The position numbers and the translations under genes were made by a program. The notes under the pieces are model-generated. The model was not told the DNA's origin, ran no database searches, and saw nothing but the letters and a program-made list of their open reading frames with translations. Positions 26,032 to 37,868 of a DNA stretch of 57,809 nt are shown here, one piece after another. Numbering within the stretch: the stretch's first letter is position 1; every line of letters starts with the position of its first letter. Source of the stretch: Rhodospirillales bacterium (GTDB lineage: Bacteria; Pseudomonadota; Alphaproteobacteria; Micavibrionales; Micavibrionaceae); assembly GCA_020638395.1 (NCBI GenBank), contig JACKIP010000010.1:1-57809 (forward strand), written 5' to 3'.

Positions 26032-26392
26032 GTCATCCCCTCGCAGGCGGGGACCCAGTAAATTTATCCGTTCAATGTCTCATAAAGATCGTTCCAATCC
26101 GGATTCATCTCTTCAATCACGCGTAACTTCCATTTTCTATTCCACTTTTTCATCTGCTTCTCACGGTTAATAGCTGCCTCTATATCATGATAAATCTCGT
26201 ACCAGACCAGCATGTGAACATTATATTGTTTTGTAAATCCATCTGCCGTTCCTTGCTTATGCTCCCATGCACGCCGGGCGAGATCATTCGTTACTCCAAT
26301 ATAAAGTGTTCCATTTCGCTGTGATGCCATCATATATAAGTAGTAAGTCGTCTCCATTTTCTCTTCTGGATCCCCGCCTGCGCGGGGATGAC
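26032..26392. mobile_element. GIY-YIG cassette flanked by inverted palindromic repeats
   Basis: The 361-bp insert separates rpoB from rpoC. Its ends are 27-bp near-perfect inverted copies: 26032-26058 begins GTCATCCCC and ends GGACCCAG, and 26366-26392 is the reverse complement with three differences. A further copy of the same repeat stands at 54792-54818. The gene it carries fills almost the whole element. The architecture resembles a non-autonomous mobile cassette. Confidence 0.65.
26064..26357 (-). CDS. GIY-YIG nuclease superfamily protein
   Basis: A 97-aa single-domain protein of the small YhbQ/UPF0213-like group. The N-terminal YLYMMASQRNGTLYIGVTND gives the two-part signature (here YLY for GIY, and YIG), followed by the Arg/His helix LARRAWEHKQG and a Glu in YEIYHDIEAAINREKQMKKW. 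These proteins are thought to cut or bind DNA, and are often multi-copy. ATG 26357 was chosen because AGAAGAG precedes it; an in-frame upstream start would translate part of the flanking repeat. The position inside the rpoBC operon means it must be co-transcribed with RNA polymerase genes unless it carries its own signal. Confidence 0.88.
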   Translation of the reverse strand: METTYYLYMMASQRNGTLYIGVTNDLARRAWEHKQGTADGFTKQYNVHMLVWYEIYHDIEAAINREKQMKKWNRKWKLRVIEEMNPDWNDLYETLNG

Positions 26393-26434
26393 ACATTATC
26401 TTTTAGAGTAGGTTGCTTCCACCTAACCCGTAAC

Positions 26435-30658
<4,224 letters not shown>

Positions 30659-30871
30659 AGTCTACCTTCTTTTTAAGGTTATAATTATTTCTATAAACAA
30701 AAATAATGCCTTACCCCTCTTCTCCAAGGGATAAAACATGCTTTTTAAAATTAAAACGTGGAGTTGGTCAATTCACCCATCTCGCCGAAACTGTTCAAGT
30801 GTGCTGGTTATGGCCTAATATTTGCATGGTGTCAAGGTAAAATCTTAACTTTTTACTTCTGCAGAATAGGC

Positions 30872-30905
30872 TGAAGGACCTCCTGATATACACGGAGATC
30901 CTTCA
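30872..30905 (-). promoter_or_regulatory. rplL-rpoB intercistronic hairpin
   Basis: A 12-bp stem (one G-U wobble in the minus-strand RNA) with a ten-base loop lies about 45 bases after the rplL stop. It has no T tract, so it is more likely an RNase III or stabilising hairpin, as occurs at the same place in E. coli, than a full terminator. The rest of the gap shows nothing clear. Confidence 0.55.
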
Positions 30906-30949
30906 AAAATAGTAAGTGATCCTCAGGTTATCACAAAACAAGCCGAAGC

Positions 30950-31321
30950 TTATTTCAGTTCAACCTTCGCACCAGCTTCTTCCAGTTTCTTTTTCAGTTC
31001 TTCAGCTTCGGCTTTCGCAGCGCCTTCTTTAACGGCCTTGCCACCAGCTTCAACCAGATCTTTTGCTTCTTTCAGGCCCAGACCTGTAATCGCACGAACC
31101 TCTTTAATTACAGAGATTTTGTTCGCACCGGCATCAACCAGAATAACGTCGAACTCGTCTTTTTCTTCAACAGGTGCTGCTGCCGCAGCCGGAGCCGCCG
31201 CCATCGCAACCGGAGCCGCCGCAGAGACGCCCCATTTTTCTTCGAGAATCTTTGTCAGTTCCGCCGCTTCCATCACGGTCAGAGCAGAGAGATCTTCTGC
31301 AATCTTGTTTAAATCAGCCAT
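30950..31321 (-). CDS. rplL: 50S ribosomal protein L7/L12
   Basis: The acidic stalk protein that recruits translation factors. The 123-aa product has the N-terminal dimerisation helix with LSALTVMEAAELTKILEEKWG, a flexible Ala/Pro hinge of about residues 35-52, and the C-terminal domain with KISVIKEVRAITGLGLKEAKDLVE. The length and sequence are typical. It is second in the rplJ-rplL-rpoB-rpoC operon. Confidence 0.98.
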   Translation of the reverse strand: MADLNKIAEDLSALTVMEAAELTKILEEKWGVSAAAPVAMAAAPAAAAAPVEEKDEFDVILVDAGANKISVIKEVRAITGLGLKEAKDLVEAGGKAVKEGAAKAEAEELKKKLEEAGAKVELK

Positions 31322-31384
31322 TTTGTTTCCTTTCAGTTTAAAATTTAAATAACGTTATGGTTTCCGGAGAATAAGCACCTCTGC

Positions 31385-31903
31385 TTACTCGCCTTTTTCC
31401 GCTTTGGCGGAGATCACACGGGCCATCTGTGACGCAGGGGCCTGCATAATCGTCGCAATCTGACGGGCCGGAGTGACCAGCAGACCAACCAGCATACCGC
31501 GCAGCTCGTCCAGAGACGGCATCTTGGCCAGAGCCTCAACACCTTTTGCATCCAGAATCGTTGCGCCCATTGCACCGCCGACAATTTTCAGCTTGTCGTT
31601 TTCCTTGCAGAATTCGTGAATAATTTTAGCTGCTGCCACCGGATCCTGAGAGGTCGCCATTCCGACCGGACCGGTAAACATATCGGCAACTCCTTCAAAC
31701 TGCGTCCCCTGTAGCGCACGCTTTACCAGAGAATTTTTGGTCACCTTGAAAGACGCACCGCCTTCGCGCAGTTTGTTGCGCAGATTGGTCATTTCCGCAA
31801 CGCTCATTCCGGAATAGTGCGTCACAACGACTGTTTCAATATCGGCAAATCCCGCTTTATAAGCGTCAAATTCTGTTTTTTTCCTCGCGCGGCTCATTGC
31901 CAT
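31385..31903 (-). CDS. rplJ: 50S ribosomal protein L10
   Basis: The stalk base protein that binds L7/L12 dimers and 23S rRNA. The 172-aa product has VVTHYSGMSVAEMTNLR, FKVTKNSLVKRAL and a C-terminal helix that anchors L12. ATG 31903 was chosen because AAGGAA lies nine bases upstream; an ATG two codons later is equally possible. It autoregulates the operon by binding the leader that precedes it. rplK and rplA are not upstream here. Confidence 0.97.
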   Translation of the reverse strand: MAMSRARKKTEFDAYKAGFADIETVVVTHYSGMSVAEMTNLRNKLREGGASFKVTKNSLVKRALQGTQFEGVADMFTGPVGMATSQDPVAAAKIIHEFCKENDKLKIVGGAMGATILDAKGVEALAKMPSLDELRGMLVGLLVTPARQIATIMQAPASQMARVISAKAEKGE

Positions 31904-31916
31904 GATGTGGGTTCCT

Positions 31917-32095
31917 TTTCTTCAAAATAATAAAGGACGGAAAATTCCGTCCTTGCCCGTCAATCAATTCCATTACCCCGCCATTCCGGTAAAACGCCCT
32001 CTCTTTCGGGAGTATTTACCTTCGTCAGGATAACAAAACCTCTCTATACCGGACTTAATTTTCCGCCGGTGGTCTCGGACAAGTTTCAATCTTGG
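31917..32095 (-). promoter_or_regulatory. Ribosomal protein L10 leader
   Basis: About 180 bases between the promoter and rplJ hold a series of stems on the minus strand. The last stem is a perfect hairpin AAGGACGGAAT/ATTCCGTCCTT form (31933-31954) close to the gene. The position and the GAGACC and CCGGCGG tracts fit the kink-turn leader bound by the L10(L12)4 complex. Recognised by context and stem layout, not by a model search. Confidence 0.65.
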
Positions 32096-32102
32096 AAGGC
32101 AT

Positions 32103-32129
32103 ATAATAGAAGCCCCCACAGGATGTCAA
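32103..32129 (-). promoter_or_regulatory. Promoter of the rplJL-rpoBC operon
   Basis: On the minus strand, a perfect TTGACA (32124-32129) is followed after 15 bases by TATTAT (32103-32108), with a shifted TTATAT giving 17. It stands just upstream of the L10 leader. Confidence 0.65.
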
Positions 32130-32149
32130 GAAGTTTTTTCATTCCGGAC

Positions 32150-32179
32150 TTGCCAGAGTCCAGCTCCTGCCGATATACT
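32150..32179 (+). promoter_or_regulatory. Promoter of the SLBB export gene
   Basis: TTGCCA (32150-32155), an 18-base spacer and TATACT (32174-32179) lie 46 bases before the ATG, back to back with the rplJ promoter. Confidence 0.5.
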
Positions 32180-32225
32180 GAAAAGTGATACAATCGTTTT
32201 ATACCCTCAGCTTTTCTTACCCCCC

Positions 32226-34706
32226 ATGCCCTCACTCCGGATTTTATTCCTGATTTTTTTATGTCTGTTATTTCTTCCGCGCATATCAATGGCTCAGGAA
32301 CTCTATGAGTACGATCCTTTTGTGGCCTCCGCAACAATAAAATCCCTCTCTGCTATCCCGCAGCCCGCTTCACCGGAGCGAATCAGCCTGCAGGATCCTC
32401 TCCAGACTCCGCCGCCTGCGCCATCCCGCATAGAGCATTACTATGCCGGGCGCATCGTGGATGAACTGAGCCAGTTTGGCTATGATCTGTTCTCGCGGGA
32501 CGCGCCAGAGTCTCTGCCGATTGCCGGGGCCGTTCAGGATGATTTTGTCCTGAATATCGGTGACCGGGTGACGGTCACGCTCCGGGGGCAAATCAACAGC
32601 CAGAAAACTTACAGCATTACCTCGGATGGCCTGCTGACTTTGGATAATCTCGCCCCGGTTCCGGCCGCCGGACGCAGCATCTCTCAGGTCGATGCAGCCC
32701 TGAAAAGCCTGCTTGCCTCCCAGCCCAATATCGACCTCTACCTGTCCCTCGATAAAGTCCGCCAGATCAGCGTACTGGTGATCGGGCATGTGGAGCATCC
32801 GGGGCGTCGGTCTTTGACAATTTTTCACACCGCGCTGGATGCCCTCGCGGCCGCAGGTGGCGTGCGCAAGGACGGCTCCCTGCGGCAAATCAAGCTGCTC
32901 CGTCAGGGACGAACACAACTCATTGATCTTTATAGCCTTTTGATTTATGGCAGCGATATTGCAGACCTCAGCCTGCAGGACGGGGACCGGTTGATTGTCC
33001 CGCCGCTCGGCCCCACTCTTGCCATTAGCGGCGCGGTGAAACGCCCCGGCATTTATGAATTACGGCAAGATCTACAGGGCATGTCGCACCGCGCAGACAG
33101 CAGCGAAACTCTCACCATGGAAGAAGTTTTGACCCTGGGGGGCGGACTTCTTGCACCGGGTCAGAACCGGTTCATGCACCTGTCACTGACTTCAAACGGA
33201 GAAGAAGTCATGCAGGATGTCTCCCGCCCGTTTTTACCTCTCTTTCATGACGGCTCCATTCTGGTGGTCGCGCAGGGACAGGAAGAACGGCAAGGACAGG
33301 TTGAACTCATCGGCGCAGTCCGTACCGAGGGACTCCACGCCCTGTCCCGCAATAAAACGCTCTCAGCCCTGCTCTCCCCCGACGTTCTGAGCGACAAAGC
33401 CTATCCGCTCATCGGCGTCATCGAGCGGTACGAGTCGCAGGTTTTGTCTCATACCTTCCTGACATTTCCGCTCCAGCTGGTTTTGTCCGGACAGTTTGAT
33501 ATGAGACTACAAGACTCTGATATCATTCATATTTTTAATCAAACTCAAATCCACACCCTAAAAAAGGATATAAATCCTAATTCTTTTATTCCTGCGGCGC
33601 TACAGGAGGAAGGGTCCGCCCCGTCCGATTTAAGACAAGAATCCTATGTCACCGATCGTCTTCTGACTGATATCCTTCAGGAACACAGCATTCACCTGAA
33701 AGGAGCGGTTCGAATTCCCGGCGACTATCCGATTGCCGAAGGGGCCACGCTCGAAGACCTGCTAAGAGCATCCGGCGGCCTGACACTGGAGGCAAACCGC
33801 AGCAGAATTGAGGTCACCTCCACCCTGTTAGGACAGAATTCTCAAGAAAGCTCCAGCCCTGCGCCGCGCCGGGTTCTGGTTGATCTGGCGCAAATAGATC
33901 CCCGCACCGTAGCCCTCGCACCCGGAGACACTGTGCGCGTTAATCAGACGGTACGCAGGCCGGGAGAGCAGACCGTTCTGCTCTCCGGGGCCGTAATTCA
34001 ACCCGGCGAGTATAACCTGATGCCCGGAGATCATCTGTCAACCCTGATCGCCCGCGCCGGCGGGCTGACCCCGGAAGCCTACCCGGACGGTACGATTTTT
34101 AGCCGGGAGTCAGAACGCAGGGCAGAAGAACAGCGCTACCGCGCAGCGGCACGGGATATGGAACGTGCGCTGGCCGTCGCACTGGAGAAAAACAAAGAGG
34201 ACCGCCCGAATGAGACCCAGATTGCCATGGCCCGTGCGCTGGCCGAAGAATTGAAAGAGGTCAAAGCGATTGGCCGCCTGACGATTGAGGCAAATCCTGA
34301 TAAACTGCTCGGCGTGCCGGAACTGGATATTCTGCTGGAAGACGGCGACCGAATCTATATTCCGCAGCGCCCCTCAACCGTCCGCGTGCGTGGCGAAGTC
34401 TTATCTCCGGCCAATCTGCAATTCCGGAGCGGAAAGTCTCCCCGTGATTACCTGATGGAGGCCGGCGGGTTTACCCATTTTGCCGATAAGGACCGCACCT
34501 TTGTCATTTATCCGGATGGCAGCGCGCAACCTCTGCGGCTTAGCAACTGGAACTATGACCCCGTTATGATCCCGCCCGGCGCGACCCTGATCGTCCCGCG
34601 TGATCCCAAGCCTTTTGATTTTATGCAAACCGCCAAGGATATTTCACAGATTTTGGGAAATCTGGCCGTCAGCGCGGTTGTCATTGATGATATTCGGGAT
34701 AATTAA
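32226..34706 (+). CDS. Polysaccharide export protein with several SLBB domains
   Basis: An outer-membrane or periplasmic translocon protein of the Wza/KpsD class, 826 aa. A signal peptide is visible (hydrophobic residues 4-18, cleavage near SMA-QE). The Poly_export domain (about 105-190) has IGDRVTVTLRGQI and GLLTLDNLAPV. It is followed by at least five SLBB-type units recognisable by GAVKRPGIYEL, GAVRIPGDYPI, GAVIQPGEYNLMPGD and GEVLSPANLQF, and by YIPQRPSTVRV near the end. No lipobox Cys is seen, unlike Wza. The long, repeated SLBB layout resembles the KpsD-like class. A glycosyltransferase follows seven bases later, but no polymerase, flippase or Wzc kinase is in the window. Confidence 0.88.
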   Translation: MPSLRILFLIFLCLLFLPRISMAQELYEYDPFVASATIKSLSAIPQPASPERISLQDPLQTPPPAPSRIEHYYAGRIVDELSQFGYDLFSRDAPESLPIAGAVQDDFVLNIGDRVTVTLRGQINSQKTYSITSDGLLTLDNLAPVPAAGRSISQVDAALKSLLASQPNIDLYLSLDKVRQISVLVIGHVEHPGRRSLTIFHTALDALAAAGGVRKDGSLRQIKLLRQGRTQLIDLYSLLIYGSDIADLSLQDGDRLIVPPLGPTLAISGAVKRPGIYELRQDLQGMSHRADSSETLTMEEVLTLGGGLLAPGQNRFMHLSLTSNGEEVMQDVSRPFLPLFHDGSILVVAQGQEERQGQVELIGAVRTEGLHALSRNKTLSALLSPDVLSDKAYPLIGVIERYESQVLSHTFLTFPLQLVLSGQFDMRLQDSDIIHIFNQTQIHTLKKDINPNSFIPAALQEEGSAPSDLRQESYVTDRLLTDILQEHSIHLKGAVRIPGDYPIAEGATLEDLLRASGGLTLEANRSRIEVTSTLLGQNSQESSSPAPRRVLVDLAQIDPRTVALAPGDTVRVNQTVRRPGEQTVLLSGAVIQPGEYNLMPGDHLSTLIARAGGLTPEAYPDGTIFSRESERRAEEQRYRAAARDMERALAVALEKNKEDRPNETQIAMARALAEELKEVKAIGRLTIEANPDKLLGVPELDILLEDGDRIYIPQRPSTVRVRGEVLSPANLQFRSGKSPRDYLMEAGGFTHFADKDRTFVIYPDGSAQPLRLSNWNYDPVMIPPGATLIVPRDPKPFDFMQTAKDISQILGNLAVSAVVIDDIRDN

Positions 34707-34712
34707 CTCCGC

Positions 34713-35486
34713 ATGTTTTCCATTGTCACTATCACCCGCAACAATCTGGACGGACTCCGAAAAACGGCGGAAAGTCTTCAAGCCCAAACCTGCACGGAGT
34801 ATGAATGGATTGTTATTGACGGAGCCTCGGAAGATGGAACTCTCGCGTTTTTGCAGCAATTTCGCGTCGCAGGAGAATTTTCCTACACCTCCGAACCGGA
34901 TCGCGGAATCTATGACGCTATGAATAAAGGAATTGACCGGGCGCAGCATGCCTATACCCTGTTCATGAATGCCGGAGATACTTTTGCCGCCCCCGATACC
35001 CTGCAACGCCTTGCCACCGACATTTCCGCACAAACATTCCCGGATTTGATCTACGGGCCGGCCTGGGAAGAAAGACCAGGTCATGAACCGGGTCAAAAAT
35101 CCCCTCTTAAGCTTAAATTCCTATGGTGGGGGCTTCCAGCTCACCATCAGGCAATTCTATATAAAACAAATATAATCAAACAACTACGATACAATATTTC
35201 TTATAAAATCGCCGCAGATTATGACCTCACCTGCCGCTTCACAAAACGGACAAAAACGGTTCACATCACATTTTTTCCTATCTGCCTGTTTGAAGCCGGA
35301 GGCCTCTCCCAACGGGCGGTCACGCAGGGACGCCGCGAGCAGTTCCTAATTCGGCGCACCCTGAAACTCGTCTCTCCTCCGGTCAATTATCTGATCTATG
35401 TTCTCCAATCCATCGTTATGGCTTTGCGCCAGAATGCGCCGCAGATTTACTGGCTTTTGCGTGGATTTTCAAAAAAAATGAAATAA
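34713..35486 (+). CDS. GT2-family glycosyltransferase
   Basis: A GT-A fold enzyme of 257 aa. It starts MFSIVTITRNNLDGLRKTAE, with the WIVIDGASEDGT block and SEPDRGIYDAMNKGI containing the donor-site Asp, then NAGD, which serves as the DxD equivalent. C-terminal residues are basic and hydrophobic. It lies seven bases after the SLBB export gene, so both probably serve one surface polysaccharide. The sugar is unknown. Confidence 0.88.
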   Translation: MFSIVTITRNNLDGLRKTAESLQAQTCTEYEWIVIDGASEDGTLAFLQQFRVAGEFSYTSEPDRGIYDAMNKGIDRAQHAYTLFMNAGDTFAAPDTLQRLATDISAQTFPDLIYGPAWEERPGHEPGQKSPLKLKFLWWGLPAHHQAILYKTNIIKQLRYNISYKIAADYDLTCRFTKRTKTVHITFFPICLFEAGGLSQRAVTQGRREQFLIRRTLKLVSPPVNYLIYVLQSIVMALRQNAPQIYWLLRGFSKKMK

Positions 35487-35510
35487 GATTTGCAACAGCG
35501 TAAAAAACCA

Positions 35511-35525
35511 TTAAGATTTTTTTAA
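35511..35525 (+). promoter_or_regulatory. CtrA-type box upstream of the 194-aa gene
   Basis: TTAA (35511-35514), seven bases, TTAA (35522-35525). It stands 40 bases before ATG 35566 and after a gap that follows the GT2 stop. Confidence 0.55.
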
Positions 35526-35565
35526 CCAATGACCCGCTAAAACAGGCAAGGAAAGGACGCATGCT

Positions 35566-36150
35566 ATGTCCCTGCCTTTGGAAGAACATGATATTCGGAC
35601 ATTGTACCACAAATTCGGCCTTCCCGATCTCGTGGCGCAATGGCTGAAAGACCCGAAAAACTTTCAAACTGCCAACGAGTATGCGTTGCATGAAGCTTTG
35701 TGCAGCCTGCATCCGGAAGATGCTCTGCTTTGTATTGCTCTGTGCCTGCACAGTCTTGAACAGACGAACTCTTCCCCGCTCCTGCCCCCCCCGCTTCTGG
35801 GCACGACAAACCAGATCATTCGAAATTACGGGCTGGAAGCTCTGGAGCGAATTGATTTCCAGATTTCAAATGATGACCGTATGAATATCGAACTTGTAGC
35901 CAGAGATCTGACTGATCTGGCGCATCGGCTGGAGCAGATGGATCTTCCGCCTCACGGCTATCATCCTCCGGCCTACGAAGTTATTTTAAGCGCCCTATGC
36001 ATTCAGGCAAATGCTCAGGCCGAAGTCGCGCGCTACGTCCTGAAGCAATTCCGGGAGCAAGAGCAAGAGCAAAAAACCCGCGAGATGAAACCTCTGTCGG
36101 ATATTCCGTTTCTAAAAACCTTTCCTGTCAATGATAACCGCCATAATTAG
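35566..36150 (+). CDS. Unknown 194-aa protein, candidate CtrA target
   Basis: A soluble, helix-rich protein with Leu and Ala periodicity. It starts MSLPLEEHDIRTLYHKFGLP and includes LHPEDALLCIALCLHSLEQ, a Pro-rich linker (about residues 68-75) and a basic, Gln/Glu-rich C-terminal helix (about 163-177) before the end. I do not recognise the family. AAGGA sits eight bases before the chosen ATG. Its stop codon is the TAG border of a MITE-like repeat. The CtrA box upstream suggests a cell-cycle or motility role, but that is inference. Confidence 0.7.
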   Translation: MSLPLEEHDIRTLYHKFGLPDLVAQWLKDPKNFQTANEYALHEALCSLHPEDALLCIALCLHSLEQTNSSPLLPPPLLGTTNQIIRNYGLEALERIDFQISNDDRMNIELVARDLTDLAHRLEQMDLPPHGYHPPAYEVILSALCIQANAQAEVARYVLKQFREQEQEQKTREMKPLSDIPFLKTFPVNDNRHN

Positions 36151-36220
36151 AGCGTTGATCGTTTCGCCTGAATTGAATTACGTTGCTGCGCCAGATTCAA
36201 TCTAAACGCTCTTTGCTCTA
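36148..36220 (-). repeat. MITE-like element, family A, full 73-bp copy
   Basis: On the minus strand it runs from TAGAGCAAAGAGCGTTTAG to AACGATCAACGCTCTA, with imperfect terminal inverted repeats of about 18 bp and TA at both ends. It lies precisely between two convergent genes and gives the stop codons of both. Confidence 0.85.
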
Positions 36221-36576
36221 GGCAGCATCGGCCCCAGCTTTTCACCGCCGACGATATGAAGATGCAGGTGCGGAACTTCCTGTCCGCCGTGAGCTCCGGC
36301 ATTAGCGATCACGCGGTATCCACCGTCCTGTAAGCCTGTTTCGCGCACTATTTTTGCCACCGCCCGGTTGAGCGCGACAATTTCAGCATCACTGGCCTGT
36401 GCGGTAAAATCACTCATGGAAACATATGCGCCCTTCGGCAGTACCAGAATATGAATGCTGGCCTGTGGAAATGCATCATGAATTGCCAGAACATGCTCGT
36501 CCTCATAGACTTTTCGGGAGGGAATTTCTCCGCGTAAAATCCGGGCAAAAATATTCTGAGGATCGTAAGATGTCAT
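36202..36576 (-). CDS. HIT-family nucleotide hydrolase (HinT-like)
   Basis: A histidine-triad protein of 124 aa that hydrolyses purine nucleotide phosphoramidates. The signature HLHLHIV (103-109) is present, with FARILRGEIPS near the N-terminus. The usual C-terminus is followed here by RAKSV, five residues encoded entirely by the inserted repeat at 36148-36220, so the original stop has been lost. It overlaps hisE by four bases and is co-translated with it, a pairing often seen in alphaproteobacteria. Confidence 0.93.
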   Translation of the reverse strand: MTSYDPQNIFARILRGEIPSRKVYEDEHVLAIHDAFPQASIHILVLPKGAYVSMSDFTAQASDAEIVALNRAVAKIVRETGLQDGGYRVIANAGAHGGQEVPHLHLHIVGGEKLGPMLPRAKSV

Positions 36577-36899
36577 GATGTTGTCCTGCTGTTTTTTTCA
36601 GTGTGACCGCTTGTTCCCATACGGGCTTCCAGAATAGCAAAAACATCCTTTGGTGCAATCCCCTGATCGGCCCACAGCACCAATAAATGAAACAACAGAT
36701 CGGCAGATTCATTTTTTAAGGCCTCCCGCTCCCCGCGCATTGCTTCGATCACGGCTTCAACCGCTTCCTCCCCGACCTTTTGCGCTATTTTACCGGTCCC
36801 CTTTGCAAAAAGAGAGGCCACATAGGAATCGCAGGCCTCTGCCTGTCGGCGCGACTGGATGGTTTGAAACAGGCGGTTGATAATTTCTTCTTCTGACAT
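36573..36899 (-). CDS. hisE: Phosphoribosyl-ATP pyrophosphatase
   Basis: Second step of histidine synthesis, releasing PPi from PR-ATP. The 108-aa product has the MazG-like fold with YVASLFAKGTGKIAQKVGEEAVEAVIEA (Glu metal ligands) and NESADLLFHLLVL. I chose ATG 36899 with AAGGA at proper spacing; an upstream ATG would add 16 residues with no family match. It is 8 kb from hisH-hisA-hisF and on the other strand. Confidence 0.94.
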   Translation of the reverse strand: MSEEEIINRLFQTIQSRRQAEACDSYVASLFAKGTGKIAQKVGEEAVEAVIEAMRGEREALKNESADLLFHLLVLWADQGIAPKDVFAILEARMGTSGHTEKNSRTTS

Positions 36900-36994
36900 A
36901 ATAGCTTCCTTATATATGTCTAAATTTATATCACAGGAAGGTTGCATCCTGTGGATAAAATTTATACTCTGAGAAAAATATAAAGGGATGTGAT

Positions 36995-37801
36995 ATGAAA
37001 ATTTTAACGCAAGGTATGAGCTTATCTAAAATCCGGGCCATGTCATTTGACATGGACGGCGTGCTGGTAGGGAAGGCGAGCAATAGCACTCCAAACGATC
37101 CGATTCGTGAGGTGTTCGATGCCGTCGATCATGAGATGATCTCTGAATTTTTGCCTCATCTTGATACAAATATCGCCCAGAAAGAGGCGCGAGATGTATT
37201 TAATCGCACCGGAAATACCGCTAATTTTTATAAAACCTGCGCAATAGACATGGGACTGGAGGACCCGGATGCTTTTACAAATAAGGTTATGACACAGCGC
37301 ATAGAGCGTCTGTGGACGATTCTATCTCAGGATTTTTCTCATATGTTTACGCCCTGCCTGCGTACCCGGAAACAGCTGGAGGGCCTAAAAGAAAACGACG
37401 TGAAGCTGGGGATTGTTACACACTCCCACACCGACATATGGGCTATTCCCGCGCTGGAACTGCAATTATCAAAAGATATTTTTGACAGTGTTTTGGGGAT
37501 GGATATTTACCTTCAGCCGAAATCAGAAGGTCCAAAAGGCTATGAAATGAGTGCGGAACGGCTTGGAATTCCTCCCGGAGAGGCACACGCGTTTGTCGAA
37601 GATTCCTGGAGAAATCTGGTCCCGATTAAAACAGCCTACCCGAAAACTCCCACAATTTTGATCGGCACAGCTCCCCTTCCCGAAGAAGCCAGGCCCTACG
37701 TAGATATTTACACCCCGGATCTGGCGCAGGTTTTATTTGCAATAAATAACCATTACAATCCAAGCCAACCCTCGCATGAAACCATGCCCATACCCGGTTA
37801 A
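36995..37801 (+). CDS. HAD-superfamily hydrolase, copy 1
   Basis: A phosphatase-type HAD protein of 268 aa. Motif I is SFDMDGVLVG, with the nucleophile Asp and the acid Asp. Motif II is the Thr/Ser in GIVTHSHTD, motif III the Lys in LQPKSEGPKG and motif IV FVEDSW. A helical cap (about 35-115) lies between motifs I and II, so it is subfamily I. It stands next to a second similar HAD gene, and serA follows. AAGGGATG precedes the ATG. The substrate is unknown. Confidence 0.83.
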   Translation: MKILTQGMSLSKIRAMSFDMDGVLVGKASNSTPNDPIREVFDAVDHEMISEFLPHLDTNIAQKEARDVFNRTGNTANFYKTCAIDMGLEDPDAFTNKVMTQRIERLWTILSQDFSHMFTPCLRTRKQLEGLKENDVKLGIVTHSHTDIWAIPALELQLSKDIFDSVLGMDIYLQPKSEGPKGYEMSAERLGIPPGEAHAFVEDSWRNLVPIKTAYPKTPTILIGTAPLPEEARPYVDIYTPDLAQVLFAINNHYNPSQPSHETMPIPG

Positions 37802-37868
37802 CCAGCAACGTTTTTCTTGCAAAAACATTGTTCTATTATTATCAGGTACCGTTTGATAAGATTCTACA

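Noticed and set aside
26358..26396. N-terminal extension of the GIY-YIG protein
   Set aside because: The extra residues are a translation of the flanking palindromic repeat. The ATG at 26357 has its own ribosome-binding site.
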